In this document: positions 1 to 10,721 of the stretch, piece after piece | Layout of the letters: each line of letters starts with the position of its first letter | How positions within the stretch are numbered: the stretch's first letter is position 1 | Source of the DNA: Geotalea toluenoxydans JCM 15764 | GTDB taxonomy: Bacteria; Desulfobacterota; Desulfuromonadia; Geobacterales; Geobacteraceae | DNA length: 64,000 nt | Direction of reading: 5' to 3' | Assembly (NCBI RefSeq): GCF_001311985.1 | Contig: NZ_BBCJ01000001.1 | Location: forward strand, 62,001 to 126,000 | The notes under the pieces: generated by a model | The model's database searches: none | Told to the model about the DNA's origin: nothing | Seen by the model: only the letters and a program-made list of their open reading frames with translations | Position numbers and translations under genes: made by a program

Positions 1-1
1 A

Positions 2-1195
2 GCCATTGATTTCCTCGAATACTATGCGCGGGAAATGATGCGTCTCGGCTCTCCCAGATCGATGGGAAAGGTTGCCGGAGAGACGAATCAATACTTTTAT
101 GAGCCGAAAGGGGTTGCTGCTGTCATCGCCCCCTGGAATTTCCCCCTGGCTATCAGCATGGGCATGGTCTCTGCCGCCATTGTCACCGGGAACTGCGTTG
201 TTTTCAAGCCTTCCGGCCTCACATCCATCATTGGCTGGCAATTGGTGGAGATATTCAGAGAGGTCGGGCTGCCTGACGGTGTCTTTAACTTTGTCCCCGG
301 TCGTAGCGGCATCATGGGCGATTACCTGGTTGACCATCCCCATGTCAGCCTCATTGCCTTCACCGGTTCCATGGAGGTGGGGTTGCGGATCATCGAGCGC
401 GCTACCAAGGTGCAGCCCGGCCAGGAAATGATAAAAAAGGTCATCTGCGAAATGGGGGGGAAAAACGCGATTATTATTGACGAGGATGCCGATCTGGACG
501 AGGCGGTTCCCCATGTATTCAATTCGGTCTTCGGTTTTCAGGGGCAGAAATGCTCGGCATGTTCCAGGGTCATTGTCCTTGATCGGATCTACGACAAATT
601 TGTCCAGCGGATTGTCGCACTGGCCGAAGCTGTTCCGGTTGGACCAGTCGAAGATCCTGCCAATCTCATAGGTGCGGTTGCCGAAGAAAATGCCCGAAGA
701 CGTATAATGAACTACATTGAAGTTGGCCGGCAGGAAGGGAGCCTTCTTTATCAAGGGCAGGTGCCGGAGGTCGGATTTTTCGTACCACTGACCATCATCG
801 GCGATATCCGCCCGGAACACCGGCTTGCCCAGGAGGAAATTTTCGGACCGGTGCTTGCCGTAATGCGGGCAAGGGATTTCAATGAAGCTCTGGCCTGGGC
901 CAATTCCACCCGCTATGCTTTGACCGGCGGCGTCTTCAGCCGCAGCCCCGAACATATTGCCATTGCCACCAAGCGATTCCGTGTCGGCAATCTCTACCTC
1001 AACCGCAACTGCACGGGTGCCCTGGTAGGTCGTCAACCCTTCGGCGGTTTCAGGATGTCCGGCGCCGGTACCAAGGCGGGCGGGCCTGATTATCTCCTTC
1101 ATTTCATGGATCCGCGGGTGGTGACCGAGAACACCATGCGCAGAGGCTTTGCTCCTGTGGGTGCAGGCGATGGATCTTCCTGCCGAAAACGTTAG
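2..1195 (+). CDS. putA: PutA-type 1-pyrroline-5-carboxylate dehydrogenase, C-terminal part (5' end outside window)
   Basis: The reading frame is open from base 2, so the gene starts outside the window and 397 codons remain. The product is the C-terminal part of an aldehyde dehydrogenase. It has the conserved glutamate context CEMGGKNAII followed about 35 residues later by the active-site cysteine context GQKCSACSR, and a C-terminal PFGGFRMSG motif. The leading AIDFLEYYAREM and the C-terminal GPDYLLHFMDPR are typical of glutamate-semialdehyde (P5C) dehydrogenases and of bifunctional PutA, which oxidise proline to glutamate. Whether a proline dehydrogenase domain precedes it cannot be seen here. 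The frame is intact. The next gene has its own promoter, so this is probably the end of a transcription unit. Confidence 0.85.
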   Translation, partial: AIDFLEYYAREMMRLGSPRSMGKVAGETNQYFYEPKGVAAVIAPWNFPLAISMGMVSAAIVTGNCVVFKPSGLTSIIGWQLVEIFREVGLPDGVFNFVPGRSGIMGDYLVDHPHVSLIAFTGSMEVGLRIIERATKVQPGQEMIKKVICEMGGKNAIIIDEDADLDEAVPHVFNSVFGFQGQKCSACSRVIVLDRIYDKFVQRIVALAEAVPVGPVEDPANLIGAVAEENARRRIMNYIEVGRQEGSLLYQGQVPEVGFFVPLTIIGDIRPEHRLAQEEIFGPVLAVMRARDFNEALAWANSTRYALTGGVFSRSPEHIAIATKRFRVGNLYLNRNCTGALVGRQPFGGFRMSGAGTKAGGPDYLLHFMDPRVVTENTMRRGFAPVGAGDGSSCRKR

Positions 1196-1291
1196 AACAT
1201 TTTTGGTTATTTATTGTTGCAAATAGTCCTCGAATGGTTTAATAGATGGACCCTCAGCAACGGGGGGACAGGGTGCGCCGGCAGTTTTACC

Positions 1292-1319
1292 TTGACAAAT
1301 GGTGATCCGTCTATATACT
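1292..1319 (+). promoter_or_regulatory. sigma70-type promoter for the yceD-rpmF-plsX-fab operon
   Basis: TTGACA at 1292-1297 and TATACT at 1314-1319 are separated by 16 bases. This lies in the gap between the PutA fragment and yceD, with a predicted start near 1326, just upstream of the TTG start chosen for yceD. Confidence 0.6.
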
Positions 1320-1354
1320 GGGTAGCTTTGAATGCTGTGCCCATTGGTGATACT

Positions 1355-1888
1355 TTGAAAGTTCGGATAGCCGATTTAAAAGATAAAGCGTTGCACATGG
1401 AGGCTGAGGAGCCGGTTAATGACTATCCGGACTTGCTTGCCATGACTGGGACCGGCGAGTGCGAATTCCTGTCTCCGCTACGGCTTGATTTTACTGTAGC
1501 CAGGGAGTTCGACCATATCAGGGCTTCCGGCAAGGTAGAAACGGCCGTAAGAGTTTCCTGTGCCCGTTGTCTCACTGAATTCGACATCGAGATAGCATCA
1601 TCCTTTACGATTTTTTATACGAAATCTGCCGAGCCGCTTGACGAAGAGGTCGAGCTGGCCGAGGAAGACCTGATTTCCAAATCCTACCAAGGGGAAGAAA
1701 TCGATTTCTCCACTGAGGTGGCGGAACAGGTAATCATGGAGATACCCTTCAAGCCCATATGCCGGGATGATTGTAAGGGATTATGCAGTAGTTGCGGAGC
1801 CAATCTCAACGACACCGCCTGCGGCTGCGTTACGAGCGAAGGCAGTTTCAAATTCAACGCGTTGAAGGGTATCAAGATAGACAAGTAA
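1355..1888 (+). CDS. yceD: YceD/DUF177 family protein (23S rRNA accumulation protein)
   Basis: A 177-residue DUF177/YceD protein, normally encoded immediately before rpmF and linked in E. coli and plants to 23S rRNA accumulation. Four cysteine groups are visible: CARC near the middle, then CRDDC, CSSC and CGC near the C terminus, an arrangement suggesting metal binding. The frame is open further upstream (to 1214), but that extension would run through the promoter at 1292-1319. I chose TTG at 1355 because translation from it begins MKVRIADLK, typical of the family, with GGTGA just upstream. GTG at 1337 is an alternative. rpmF follows after 14 bases and the pair is almost certainly cotranscribed. 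Confidence 0.8.
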   Translation: MKVRIADLKDKALHMEAEEPVNDYPDLLAMTGTGECEFLSPLRLDFTVAREFDHIRASGKVETAVRVSCARCLTEFDIEIASSFTIFYTKSAEPLDEEVELAEEDLISKSYQGEEIDFSTEVAEQVIMEIPFKPICRDDCKGLCSSCGANLNDTACGCVTSEGSFKFNALKGIKIDK

Positions 1889-1902
1889 AGGAGAATTATT
1901 TT

Positions 1903-2084
1903 ATGGCAGTACCTAAGAAGAAGACATCCAAGTCACGCAAGAACATGAGAAGGCCCATGATTTTCTTACAGCCCCGACAGTTTCCACTTGCCCACAGTGC
2001 AAATCCCCGAAACTTCCCCACAGAGTTTGTCCCTCCTGCGGCACTTACAAAGGCAGAGAAGTAATTAAGGCTGAAGAGCTTTAA
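1903..2084 (+). CDS. rpmF: 50S ribosomal protein L32 (one frameshift)
   Basis: The N terminus [17 protein letters not shown] is diagnostic of ribosomal protein L32. A strong AAAGGAG site lies about 10 bases before ATG. The reading frame as given drifts after residue 17. Adding one base near 1953 (the GGCCC run) restores a 60-residue L32 with its zinc-type cysteines (CPQC, then CPSC) and the C terminus EVIKAEEL, ending at TAA 2082-2084. L32 is rarely dispensable, so the break is most likely a sequencing error. The gene sits between yceD and plsX, the conserved order in many bacteria, coupling ribosome and membrane lipid synthesis. Confidence 0.88.
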
Positions 2085-2131
2085 ACTGCCATCCGAGGTT
2101 CTTTGTATTAAGAGCCGCTGCTAGAGGTCAT

Positions 2132-3172
2132 ATGAGAGTTGCTGTAGATGCGATGGGTGGCGACAACGCGCCTGGTGTCGAGGTGGAGGGCGCTGTCGCA
2201 GCTGCCAGGGAATTCGATATTGCCATAACCCTGGTAGGCGATACGGAAAAAGTAAACTGCGAACTTGCAAAGCATAACTGCAAAGATCTGGATATAACAG
2301 TCAAGCATGCCAGCGAGGTGGTCGGCATGCATGATTCCGCTTCCGATGCGGTAAGAAAGAAGAAGGATTCTTCTATCCGCGTTGCCTTTGAACTGGTGAA
2401 GAACAATGAAGCGGACGCTGTTGTCAGTGCCGGTAACTCAGGTGCCACCATGGCTGCCGGCATGTTCGTACTCAAGCGTATCAAAGGTATAGATCGCCCG
2501 GCCATCGCCCAGATATTTCCCACTCTCCGCGGAAAAACCCTAGTGCTCGATGTTGGCGGCAACGTTGATTGCAAACCTCTCAATCTCGTCCAGTTTGCCA
2601 TAATGGGTGAGGTCTATGCCCGGTCCGTTATGGATGTGGAAAACCCGAAGATCGGCGTTCTTTCCAACGGAGAGGAAGAAAGCAAGGGAAATGACCTGAC
2701 CCGCGAATCAAGCACACTCCTTAAGAGCACTTCCCTCGATTACATGGGATATGTGGAAGGGCGGGATATCTTCAACGGCATGGTGGATGTTGTCGTCTGT
2801 GACGGATTTGTCGGCAACGTGGTGCTCAAGCTTTCCGAAGGACTTGCCGAGGCTGTCAGCACAATGCTTAAAGAGGAGATCAAGCAGAGCCTGCTGTACA
2901 AGATCGGCTATATCCTGTCTCGCCGGGCTTTCATCAACTTCAAAAAGAAGGTCGATTATACGGAATATGGTGGCGCTCCTCTGTTGGGAATAGATGGTGT
3001 CGGCATGATCTGCCATGGCGGTTCCAATGCCAAAGCCATAAAAAATGCCATCCGTTTTGCCCACGAATATGCCCGAAAGGGCGTTAACCAACGCATGGTC
3101 GAAAAACTCCAGGAAAACTATCCTCTTTATATGCAGCAGCTGGAAACACTAAAAGCACAAGCGGCAGGGTAG
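2132..3172 (+). CDS. plsX: phosphate acyltransferase PlsX
   Basis: This 346-residue cytoplasmic enzyme converts acyl-ACP plus phosphate to acyl-phosphate, the acyl donor for PlsY in phosphatidic acid synthesis. Recognisable blocks are the N terminus [12 protein letters not shown], the glycine-rich [24 protein letters not shown], and [11 protein letters not shown]. Length is normal and the frame is intact. It lies 47 bases after rpmF and 14 bases before fabH, in the classic rpmF-plsX-fabH order, and feeds on the acyl-ACP made by the genes downstream. Confidence 0.95.
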   Translation: MRVAVDAMGGDNAPGVEVEGAVAAAREFDIAITLVGDTEKVNCELAKHNCKDLDITVKHASEVVGMHDSASDAVRKKKDSSIRVAFELVKNNEADAVVSAGNSGATMAAGMFVLKRIKGIDRPAIAQIFPTLRGKTLVLDVGGNVDCKPLNLVQFAIMGEVYARSVMDVENPKIGVLSNGEEESKGNDLTRESSTLLKSTSLDYMGYVEGRDIFNGMVDVVVCDGFVGNVVLKLSEGLAEAVSTMLKEEIKQSLLYKIGYILSRRAFINFKKKVDYTEYGGAPLLGIDGVGMICHGGSNAKAIKNAIRFAHEYARKGVNQRMVEKLQENYPLYMQQLETLKAQAAG

Positions 3173-3186
3173 GAAGGTTGTAAATC

Positions 3187-4166
3187 ATGATTCGTACCAG
3201 GATAACCGGGACCGGTTCTGCCCTTCCCGATAAGGTGCTGACAAATTCCGACCTGGAAAAAATGGTCGATACCAGTGACGAGTGGATAACAACGCGAACG
3301 GGGATCAAGGAACGCCGCATCGCTGCCGAAGGTGAGTATACCTCCACCTTTGCCACCCGTGCTGCAGAAAAGGCCCTGGAGATGGCAGGAGTCAAGGCTG
3401 AAGAGCTGGATCTGATCATCGTCGGGACCGTTACCCCCGATTTCCCATTTCCCTCGACTGCCTGCGTGATCCAGAGCAATCTCAAGGCAATCAATGCGGC
3501 AGCCTTCGATGTTTCCGCTGCCTGTTCCGGTTTTATATATGGGCTCTCCATTGCCGACCGGTTCATCAGGACCGGCACCGCCAAAAAAGCCCTGGTCATT
3601 GGCGGTGAAGTGCTCTCCCGCATTCTGGACTGGACCGATCGCAATACCTGCCTCCTTTTCGGCGACGGAGCGGGAGCTGCCGTGGTCGAGGCACAGGAAG
3701 GAGATTGTGGTGTACTTTCCACCCATATCCGCAGTGACGGGTCCTACTGGGAACTTCTTTATCAGCCGGTTGCGGCGGCAGAAATCCCGCCACACAGAAA
3801 ACCATCGATGAAAAACTGATGTTCATCAAAATGCACGGTAACGAGGTCTTTAAACTGGCGGTGAGGGCTATGGAGGATGTGGCACGTCAGGCACTTGCCG
3901 CAAATGACCTGACCACTGACGATATCGACCTTTTCATACCCCATCAGGCCAACCGGCGCATTATCGATGCCATCGGCAAAAGACTCGGCATTGCCGAGGA
4001 AAAGGTTTTCATCAACCTGGAGCGCTATGGCAATACCTCGGCAGCTTCCATTCCCATAGCCCTTGATGAAGCCAATCGCTCCGGGCGCCTCAAGGAGGGG
4101 GATGTTGTCCTGCTTGACGCTTTTGGTGGCGGACTTACCTGGGGATCGGCGCTGTTTCGCTGGTAA
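3187..4166 (+). CDS. fabH: 3-oxoacyl-ACP synthase III (KASIII; one frameshift)
   Basis: FabH condenses acetyl-CoA with malonyl-ACP to start fatty acid synthesis. The catalytic cysteine is C113 in VSAACSGF. The histidine and asparagine of the triad are in IPHQANRR and YGNTSAAS in the second part. The frame breaks near 3768, where CCGGTT should probably read CCGGGTT. Restoring one base joins 3187-3765 to 3819-4166 through the conserved QPGCGGRNP segment, giving about 326 residues, normal for FabH. An internal ATG at 3819 falls in the shifted frame but is not a real start. fabD follows after 20 bases. Confidence 0.92.
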
Positions 4167-4186
4167 TACAAGAAAGGAATGTTTCC

Positions 4187-5122
4187 ATGAGCAAGAAAGC
4201 GTTTATCTTTCCCGGCCAGGGATCTCAATTCGCAGGCATGGGCAAGGATCTTGCCGATAATTTCAAGAAGGCAGCCCTCGTTTTCGAGGAAGCTGACGAT
4301 GCCCTTAATTTCAAGCTTTCCCGACTCTGTTTTGAAGGTCCGGAAGAAGATCTCAAACTTACGGCCAATACTCAACCTGCCATTCTCACTGCAAGCATTG
4401 CCGCTCTGAGAGTCCTCGAAGAAGAAACCTCCCTCAAAGCAGATTTTATGGCAGGTCATTCCCTTGGAGAGTATTCGGCACTCGTTGCCGCCGGTGCCAT
4501 CAAGTTTGCCGATGCCGTTCGTACCGTTCGTGCCCGCGGCACTTTCATGCAGGAGGCGGTTCCTGTCGGCGTTGGTTCCATGGCTGCAATCCTGGGCGTA
4601 GAACCCGAAGTGTTGGCTGAAATATGTTCAGAAGCAGCACAGGGTGAGGTGGTTGCGCCAGCTAATTTCAACTCACCCGGCCAGATCGTCATAGCCGGTA
4701 ACAGCGGCGCCGTCAACAGAGCCATAGAGATTGCCAAAGGGAAAGGATTCAGAAAGGCGATGCTGCTTCCCGTAAGCGCACCCTTCCATTGTGCTCTCAT
4801 GATACCAGCCGGTGAACGCCTTGCCGGTGTATTGGAGCCTGTTGTTGTTTCACCGTTGACTGTTCCCGTCGTAACCAATGTTGAAGCATCGGCCAATAGT
4901 GACGCCGAAAGGGTGAAGGAGCTCCTGGTCAGGCAGGTGAGTGCCCCCGTCAAGTGGGACGCATCCGTAGGGGCTATGGTTGCCGCCGGCGTTGATAAAT
5001 TTGTCGAAATCGGACCGGGCAAGGTTTTGGCTGGCTTGGTAAAACGGATCGACAAGAGCGTTGCTACATCCAATGTGCAGGATCAGGAGAGCCTCAGGGC
5101 TTTGATCCAGGAGGGCTTATGA
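4187..5122 (+). CDS. fabD: malonyl-CoA:ACP transacylase
   Basis: FabD transfers malonyl groups from CoA to ACP. The 311-residue protein starts FIFPGQGSQ and carries the nucleophile S92 in GHSLGEYSAL and the partner H201 in VSAPFHCALM. Length and motifs are normal and the frame is intact. An AAGGAA Shine-Dalgarno sequence precedes the ATG. Its stop overlaps the fabG start by four bases (ATGA), indicating translational coupling inside the fab operon. Confidence 0.96.
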   Translation: MSKKAFIFPGQGSQFAGMGKDLADNFKKAALVFEEADDALNFKLSRLCFEGPEEDLKLTANTQPAILTASIAALRVLEEETSLKADFMAGHSLGEYSALVAAGAIKFADAVRTVRARGTFMQEAVPVGVGSMAAILGVEPEVLAEICSEAAQGEVVAPANFNSPGQIVIAGNSGAVNRAIEIAKGKGFRKAMLLPVSAPFHCALMIPAGERLAGVLEPVVVSPLTVPVVTNVEASANSDAERVKELLVRQVSAPVKWDASVGAMVAAGVDKFVEIGPGKVLAGLVKRIDKSVATSNVQDQESLRALIQEGL

Positions 5123-5859
5123 GTCTTAACGGCAGAGTGGCTATCGTTACCGGTGCTTCGCGGGGCATAGGCAAGGCAGTGGCATTGAAACTGGCTGCCG
5201 ATGGCGCCGATCTTGTGGTTACCGCCACCTCCCTTGAGACCGCCCAGGCCACAGCTGACGAAATCACCAGCGCAGGGGGCAAAGCTCTGGCTGTTAAGGT
5301 CGATGTTTCGGTAACTGCAGAGGTGGAAGGTCTTTTTGCCGCAGCTGTCAAAGAATTTGGCAGGATCGACATCCTTGTCAATAATGCCGGAATAACCCGG
5401 GATGGCCTTCTGCTCAGAATGAAAGATGATGACTGGAATGCCGTGCTGGACATCAACCTCAAGGGTGCCTTCAACTGTACCCGTGAGGCTGCCAAATACA
5501 TGACCAAGGCCAGGTATGGTCGGATCGTCAATATCAGCTCGGTGGTGGGCGAAATGGGCAATGCCGGGCAGGTCAACTACTGTGCCAGCAAGGCAGGCAT
5601 GTTCGGCTTGACAAAAGCCACTGCCCGCGAACTCGCAAAGCGTAACATTACCGTCAATGCAGTGGCTCCTGGGTTTGTCGAGACAGATATGACCGGAACC
5701 CTTTCGGAGAAAGTACGGGAAAGCCTGCTGCAGCAGGTTCCGCTGGAGCGTCTTGGTCAACCTGAAGATATTGCGGCAGCAGTTTCTTTCCTCGTTTCGA
5801 CCCAGGCAAGTTACATTACGGGGCATATTCTGTCTGTCAACGGCGGCATGTATATGTAG
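5119..5859 (+). CDS. fabG: 3-oxoacyl-ACP reductase
   Basis: This 246-residue classical short-chain dehydrogenase performs the NADPH-dependent first reduction of each fatty acid elongation cycle. The cofactor motif TGASRGIGKA is at residues 11-20 and NNAG near 88. The catalytic triad is S140, Y154 and K158 in YCASK. The C terminus GHILSVNGGMYM is typical of FabG. It is translationally coupled to fabD and followed by a 137-base gap before acpP. Confidence 0.96.
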   Translation: MSLNGRVAIVTGASRGIGKAVALKLAADGADLVVTATSLETAQATADEITSAGGKALAVKVDVSVTAEVEGLFAAAVKEFGRIDILVNNAGITRDGLLLRMKDDDWNAVLDINLKGAFNCTREAAKYMTKARYGRIVNISSVVGEMGNAGQVNYCASKAGMFGLTKATARELAKRNITVNAVAPGFVETDMTGTLSEKVRESLLQQVPLERLGQPEDIAAAVSFLVSTQASYITGHILSVNGGMYM

Positions 5860-5907
5860 CCCCGTTTAAGAACCGATTAAAACTGATTTTTGTTCGTAAA
5901 ATACCTT

Positions 5908-5935
5908 TTGCAAATTTAGCTTTTCATGTTATGTA
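5908..5935 (+). promoter_or_regulatory. possible promoter for acpP
   Basis: TTGCAA at 5908-5913 and TATGTA at 5930-5935 are 16 bases apart in the 137-base fabG-acpP gap. An internal promoter for the highly expressed acpP is common in other bacteria. The match here is only moderate. Confidence 0.35.
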
Positions 5936-5996
5936 GCTACAGAGTTGATAAATAAACCAGCCTGAAAAGGTACTAAAAAAAATGGAGGTGCAGGAA

Positions 5997-6230
5997 ATGT
6001 CGTCAATCGATAAACGTATCAAAGAAATAGTTGCTGAGCAGCTGGGTGTGGATGAGGCTCAGGTAACCAACGAAGCTTCTTTTATGGATGATCTGGGAGC
6101 CGACTCCCTTGATACTGTCGAGCTGGTTATGGCTCTTGAGGAAGAATTCGACATTGAGATCTCCGACGAAGACGCCGAGAAGATCCAGTCCGTTCAGGAC
6201 GCCATCGATTACATCACTGATCACACCTAA
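5997..6230 (+). CDS. acpP: acyl carrier protein
   Basis: This is a 77-residue acidic carrier protein whose phosphopantetheine attachment site is S37 in the [10 protein letters not shown] helix. I chose ATG 5997 because GGAGGTG at 5984-5990 sits six bases upstream and translation then begins [10 protein letters not shown]. An in-frame ATG at 5982 would overlap that ribosome site. A strong terminator follows directly, and a separate Shine-Dalgarno sequence precedes fabF. Confidence 0.96.
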   Translation: MSSIDKRIKEIVAEQLGVDEAQVTNEASFMDDLGADSLDTVELVMALEEEFDIEISDEDAEKIQSVQDAIDYITDHT

Positions 6231-6240
6231 GATGGATTGA

Positions 6241-6266
6241 GGGGAGGTTTACCTCCCCCTTTTTTG
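6241..6266 (+). terminator. rho-independent terminator after acpP
   Basis: The stem GGGGAGGT/ACCTCCCC (6241-6248 with 6251-6258, loop TT) is followed by a run of six to seven T. Its position between acpP and fabF suggests partial termination that sets a higher acpP level. Confidence 0.85.
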
Positions 6267-6319
6267 CAGTTCGGTTTAAAGCATGTTTAGAGGATCAGAA
6301 ACATAAGGAGCTTCAGTCT

Positions 6320-7549
6320 ATGAGAAGAGTTGTTGTAACGGGAGTTGGTGTCGTCTCTCCGCTAGGCACCGGCAACAAGGTAAACTGGGACGCCCTGACC
6401 GCCGGAAAATCGGGCATTGCACGTATTACGCGCTTTGACCCTTCCGATTTGCCTGTTCAGATAGCTGGTGAGGTTAAGGATTTCGTTGCCGAGGATTTCA
6501 TCGACAAAAAAGAAATCAAGAAGATGGACAACTTTATCCAGTATGCCTTGGGCGCCGCCCATTATGCCATGGAAGACTCAGCTGAAGATAACCGAAGAAA
6601 ATGCTGAACGGGTGGGAGTTCTTGTGGGAGCCGGCCTTGGCGGCTTGCCTACCATCGAGAGATACCACTCGGCTCTTCTGGAAGGCGGATACAAAAAGAT
6701 ATCTCCTTTCTTCATTCCCATGCTGATCATAAACCTTGCTCCCGGCCACATATCTATCAAGTACGGTGCCAAGGGCCCCAATATCTCATCGGTTTCTGCC
6801 TGTGCCACCGGCACCCATTCAATTGGCGATGCATATCACATGATAAAGCGTGGTGATGCCGACGCATGATCGCCGGCGGTACGGAATCTACCGTGACCCC
6901 CCTTGGTATTGGCGGCTTTGCTGTAATGAAGGCATTATCGACCTGCAATGATGATCCTTCTGCAGCGTCGAGACCTTTTGATAAGGAACGTGACGGTTTT
7001 GTTCTTGCTGAGGGCGCTGGTATTGTTGTCCTGGAGGAATATGAGTCGGCGAAGCGTCGTGGTGCCAAGATTTATGCAGAAGTTGCAGGATACGGCATGA
7101 GCGGAGATGCTTTTCATCTTACCCAGCCTGCCCCTGACGGAGAGGGTGCTGCCCGCTGCATAAAGATGGCTTTGGCGACCGCAGGTGTGAAGCCTGAGGA
7201 GGTCGATTACATCAATGCCCATGGTACTTCGACCCATTTTAACGACCTCTACGAAACAATGGCGATCAAACGCATTTTCGGTGACCATGCAAAAAAACTG
7301 ATGGTATCTTCCACAAAATCCATGACGGGCCACCTTCTTGGCGCAGCCGGCGGCATTGAAGCTGTTTTTACCGCAATGGCCATGGACAAGGGAGTTGTTC
7401 CTCCAACCATCAATTACAAAACGCCCGATCCCGAATGTGATCTCGATTACGTTCCCAACACTGCCCGTGATGCTTCCATTCGTTGTGCCCTGAGCAATTC
7501 CTTCGGCTTCGGCGGCACCAACGCCTCACTGCTTTTCAGAAAGATTTAG
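6320..7549 (+). CDS. fabF: 3-oxoacyl-ACP synthase II (KASII; two frameshifts)
   Basis: FabF elongates acyl-ACP with malonyl-ACP. The start [13 protein letters not shown] is typical. The catalytic cysteine lies in [13 protein letters not shown] and the two histidines in NAHGTST and [11 protein letters not shown]. The frame breaks near 6580 (two bases missing, restoring [16 protein letters not shown]) and near 6865 (one base missing, restoring [12 protein letters not shown]). The repaired protein has about 410 residues, the normal length. It has its own AAGGAG site after the acpP terminator and is followed 14 bases later by rpiB. Confidence 0.93.
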
Positions 7550-7563
7550 GGAAGGGTGGGACA

Positions 7564-8010
7564 ATGATAGCACTGGGTAGTGATCACGGCGGACTTGCAC
7601 TCAAGGTTGAAATCAAGAAACTTTTGCTGGAGCGGGGCATTCCTTTCGAAGACTGCGGGACCGATAACGGTGATTCCGTGGATTATCCCGACTTCGGCGA
7701 AAAAGTTGCGAGGAAGGTATCAACGGGTGAAGTGGAGAAGGGAATCCTTGTCTGTGGCACCGGTATCGGCATGTCCATTGTTGCCAACAAATTTCCCCAT
7801 GTCAGGGCTGCCATTGTTACAGACAGCTTTATGGCCCGCATGGCCAAGGAGCACAACAACGCCAACATCCTCGTTCTTGGAGGCAGAGTCCTTGATAACG
7901 ATGGAGCAAGAGAAATGGTATCTACCTGGCTCGATGCCGCCTTCGAGGGAGGCCGTCACCAGGGAAGGCTTGACAAGATTGCACTGATTGAAAAAGAACT
8001 CTACAAGTAG
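7564..8010 (+). CDS. rpiB: ribose-5-phosphate isomerase B
   Basis: This 148-residue RpiB/LacAB-family sugar-phosphate isomerase interconverts ribose-5-phosphate and ribulose-5-phosphate. The N terminus IALGSDHGG and the block VCGTGIGMSIVANK (active-site cysteine C64) are diagnostic, and GGRVLDNDGA follows. The frame is open upstream into fabF, but ATG 7564 is preceded by AAGGGTGGG and starts at the conserved residue. It lies between fabF and glyA and ends in its own terminator. Confidence 0.93.
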   Translation: MIALGSDHGGLALKVEIKKLLLERGIPFEDCGTDNGDSVDYPDFGEKVARKVSTGEVEKGILVCGTGIGMSIVANKFPHVRAAIVTDSFMARMAKEHNNANILVLGGRVLDNDGAREMVSTWLDAAFEGGRHQGRLDKIALIEKELYK

Positions 8011-8045
8011 CCTGCCAGAAAGCGGTGAATGAGCTGTAAAACATT

Positions 8046-8076
8046 ACGGGACTACCACAGTCCCGTTTCCTTTTTA
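8046..8076 (+). terminator. terminator between rpiB and glyA
   Basis: The stem ACGGGAC/GTCCCGT (8046-8052 with 8060-8066, seven-base loop) is followed by TTCCTTTTT. Confidence 0.75.
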
Positions 8077-8097
8077 TACCATAGCAAAGGAGAATCT

Positions 8098-9345
<1,248 letters not shown>

Positions 9346-9356
9346 TAAAAACAACA

Positions 9357-9393
9357 AAAAGGGGGAGTATCCTGCTCCCCCTTTCTTTCTTTG
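9357..9393 (+). terminator. terminator after glyA
   Basis: AAAGGGGGAG pairs with CTCCCCCTTT around a short TATCCTG loop, followed by a T-rich tract (TTTCTTTCTTTG). Confidence 0.85.
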
Positions 9394-9548
9394 TCTGTTG
9401 CTCTCCTTATTTTCTCTCTTTTCAGCCTCGTTTTTTCTCAAGTTGTTCGTGCTTGCCATGCACCCGGTTATTTTTCAGGTTAACTGATGCAAAAGCTGTG
9501 TATAAACAACTGTCTCAAAGAGTTGCTTCTCATGCCAAGGAGGGGAGT

Positions 9549-10718
9549 ATGAAAAATCGCAGGCTTCTCATTCTCGTTATTAGTCTTTGCCTGATTCTCG
9601 ACATCTCCTGCAGCATTGCTGCAGACAAAAAAAATGCTAAAAAGAGCGCGTTCATTACCCATGGTGAATTTGTCACCGATCTTGTTACAGCGATGGGATG
9701 GGACGCAGGTTTGCCCATTAAACCCAGGGAAAAGGATTACTTGGTCATCCTGTCTGGAAAAAGGTTCTTCAAGTTTGAAGCGGAAAAGTACTATGCAGCC
9801 CAAACCGACAATGTATCTGTCCGGAACTATGCCCTGTTAGGCCCTTTTTCCGGGAGTGGATGGGTGAGTGGTATTGCCTCGCCGACTACCGCTCATTTCA
9901 AGGTCTTGCTTCCCATTGGCGGCATTTATTCTCTAACCGTTGCAGCCAAAGGGGACGGCCAGAAATGGCAGGTAGGCGGCAAGGAGTTCACTGTCAGTAC
10001 CGGCTCAAAAATCGCCGAGGCAAAGGTTGCCGACATTTCGCTGAATGCAGGCTTCCAGGAGATTAATGTAGTTCTTCCACCCGACGGTGCTGTCGATTAT
10101 TTTATCCTCGATGCGCCGACACTGCGAGCCATTGCTCCCATTGACGGCTGGGAGACCAAATCCGTCTTCAATCATGGGGACCTGGCAGAGGTTACAGCTG
10201 CCTTGCTCGGCCTTGAAAGCAACCTGCCCGATGACGGCAAGCCCCTTGTTTTCCCTGTAGCTGATGTGGCAGAGCTGCCAGTATCGGCCAAGATCACCAC
10301 CGTCGATTATCTTGGCAAACCGCTGGCCCCAAAATGGGTGCGTGCCGATTATCGCGGAGCTCAGCTGGAAATGCCTTTCGCTGTGGATAAGGATGGCGCC
10401 TACAGAATAAGGATAAGAGCTCTTGGAGATACCATTTCTGCCGAGGTGGATTCCGACAAGGTAAAAGGAAACGGCAAGCCCTATCTGGAATGGGTAGACC
10501 TGGGACTTTTCCGTCTCGACCAAGGCAGTCACAAGTTGCTGATAAACCTGAAAACCAACCAGGGAGTGGACGTGGTTGAAATAGCCGGGAAAAAATCTTC
10601 ACCGGCTGAGTACATGGCAGTATCCGCCATAAAGGGCGAACCTGATGCTCCTGTAAAGAGGACTGACCTGGATAAAATCCTTGCTTCTCTGGTGGAACGT
10701 TTCAAGGAGAGAAAATAA
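9549..10718 (+). CDS. secreted protein with two tandem helix + beta-sandwich repeats, function unknown
   Basis: I do not recognise a named family. The 389-residue product has an N-terminal signal peptide (KNRR, then LLILVISLCLILDIS). The rest is an internal duplication. Each half begins with a short helical HGE/HGD segment (THGEFVTDLVTAMG; NHGDLAEVTAALLG) and continues into a beta-rich region. Each region contains a G-x-Y strand followed by alternating hydrophobic residues and ends in a GFQEINVVL or GSHKLLIN strand and a VDY/VDV edge strand. The layout recalls CBM6/CBM35-like carbohydrate-binding modules, which is inference only. ATG 9549 follows AAGGAGGGG. The gene lies between the glyA terminator and comEC, whose start is three bases after its stop. 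Confidence 0.7.
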   Translation: MKNRRLLILVISLCLILDISCSIAADKKNAKKSAFITHGEFVTDLVTAMGWDAGLPIKPREKDYLVILSGKRFFKFEAEKYYAAQTDNVSVRNYALLGPFSGSGWVSGIASPTTAHFKVLLPIGGIYSLTVAAKGDGQKWQVGGKEFTVSTGSKIAEAKVADISLNAGFQEINVVLPPDGAVDYFILDAPTLRAIAPIDGWETKSVFNHGDLAEVTAALLGLESNLPDDGKPLVFPVADVAELPVSAKITTVDYLGKPLAPKWVRADYRGAQLEMPFAVDKDGAYRIRIRALGDTISAEVDSDKVKGNGKPYLEWVDLGLFRLDQGSHKLLINLKTNQGVDVVEIAGKKSSPAEYMAVSAIKGEPDAPVKRTDLDKILASLVERFKERK

Positions 10719-10721
10719 AAG

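Noticed and set aside
3819-4166. A separate short KASIII-like gene after fabH
   Set aside because: It continues fabH after a single missing base near 3768; no ribosome site precedes it and the two parts together equal one normal FabH.
6320-7549. fabF as a decayed pseudogene beside an intact paralogue
   Set aside because: All catalytic residues are conserved on both sides of the breaks and no second fabF is present; the breaks match the error pattern seen throughout the window.
8029-8097. Extended N terminus of GlyA
   Set aside because: It would translate through the rpiB terminator; the AAAGGAG site fixes the start at 8098.
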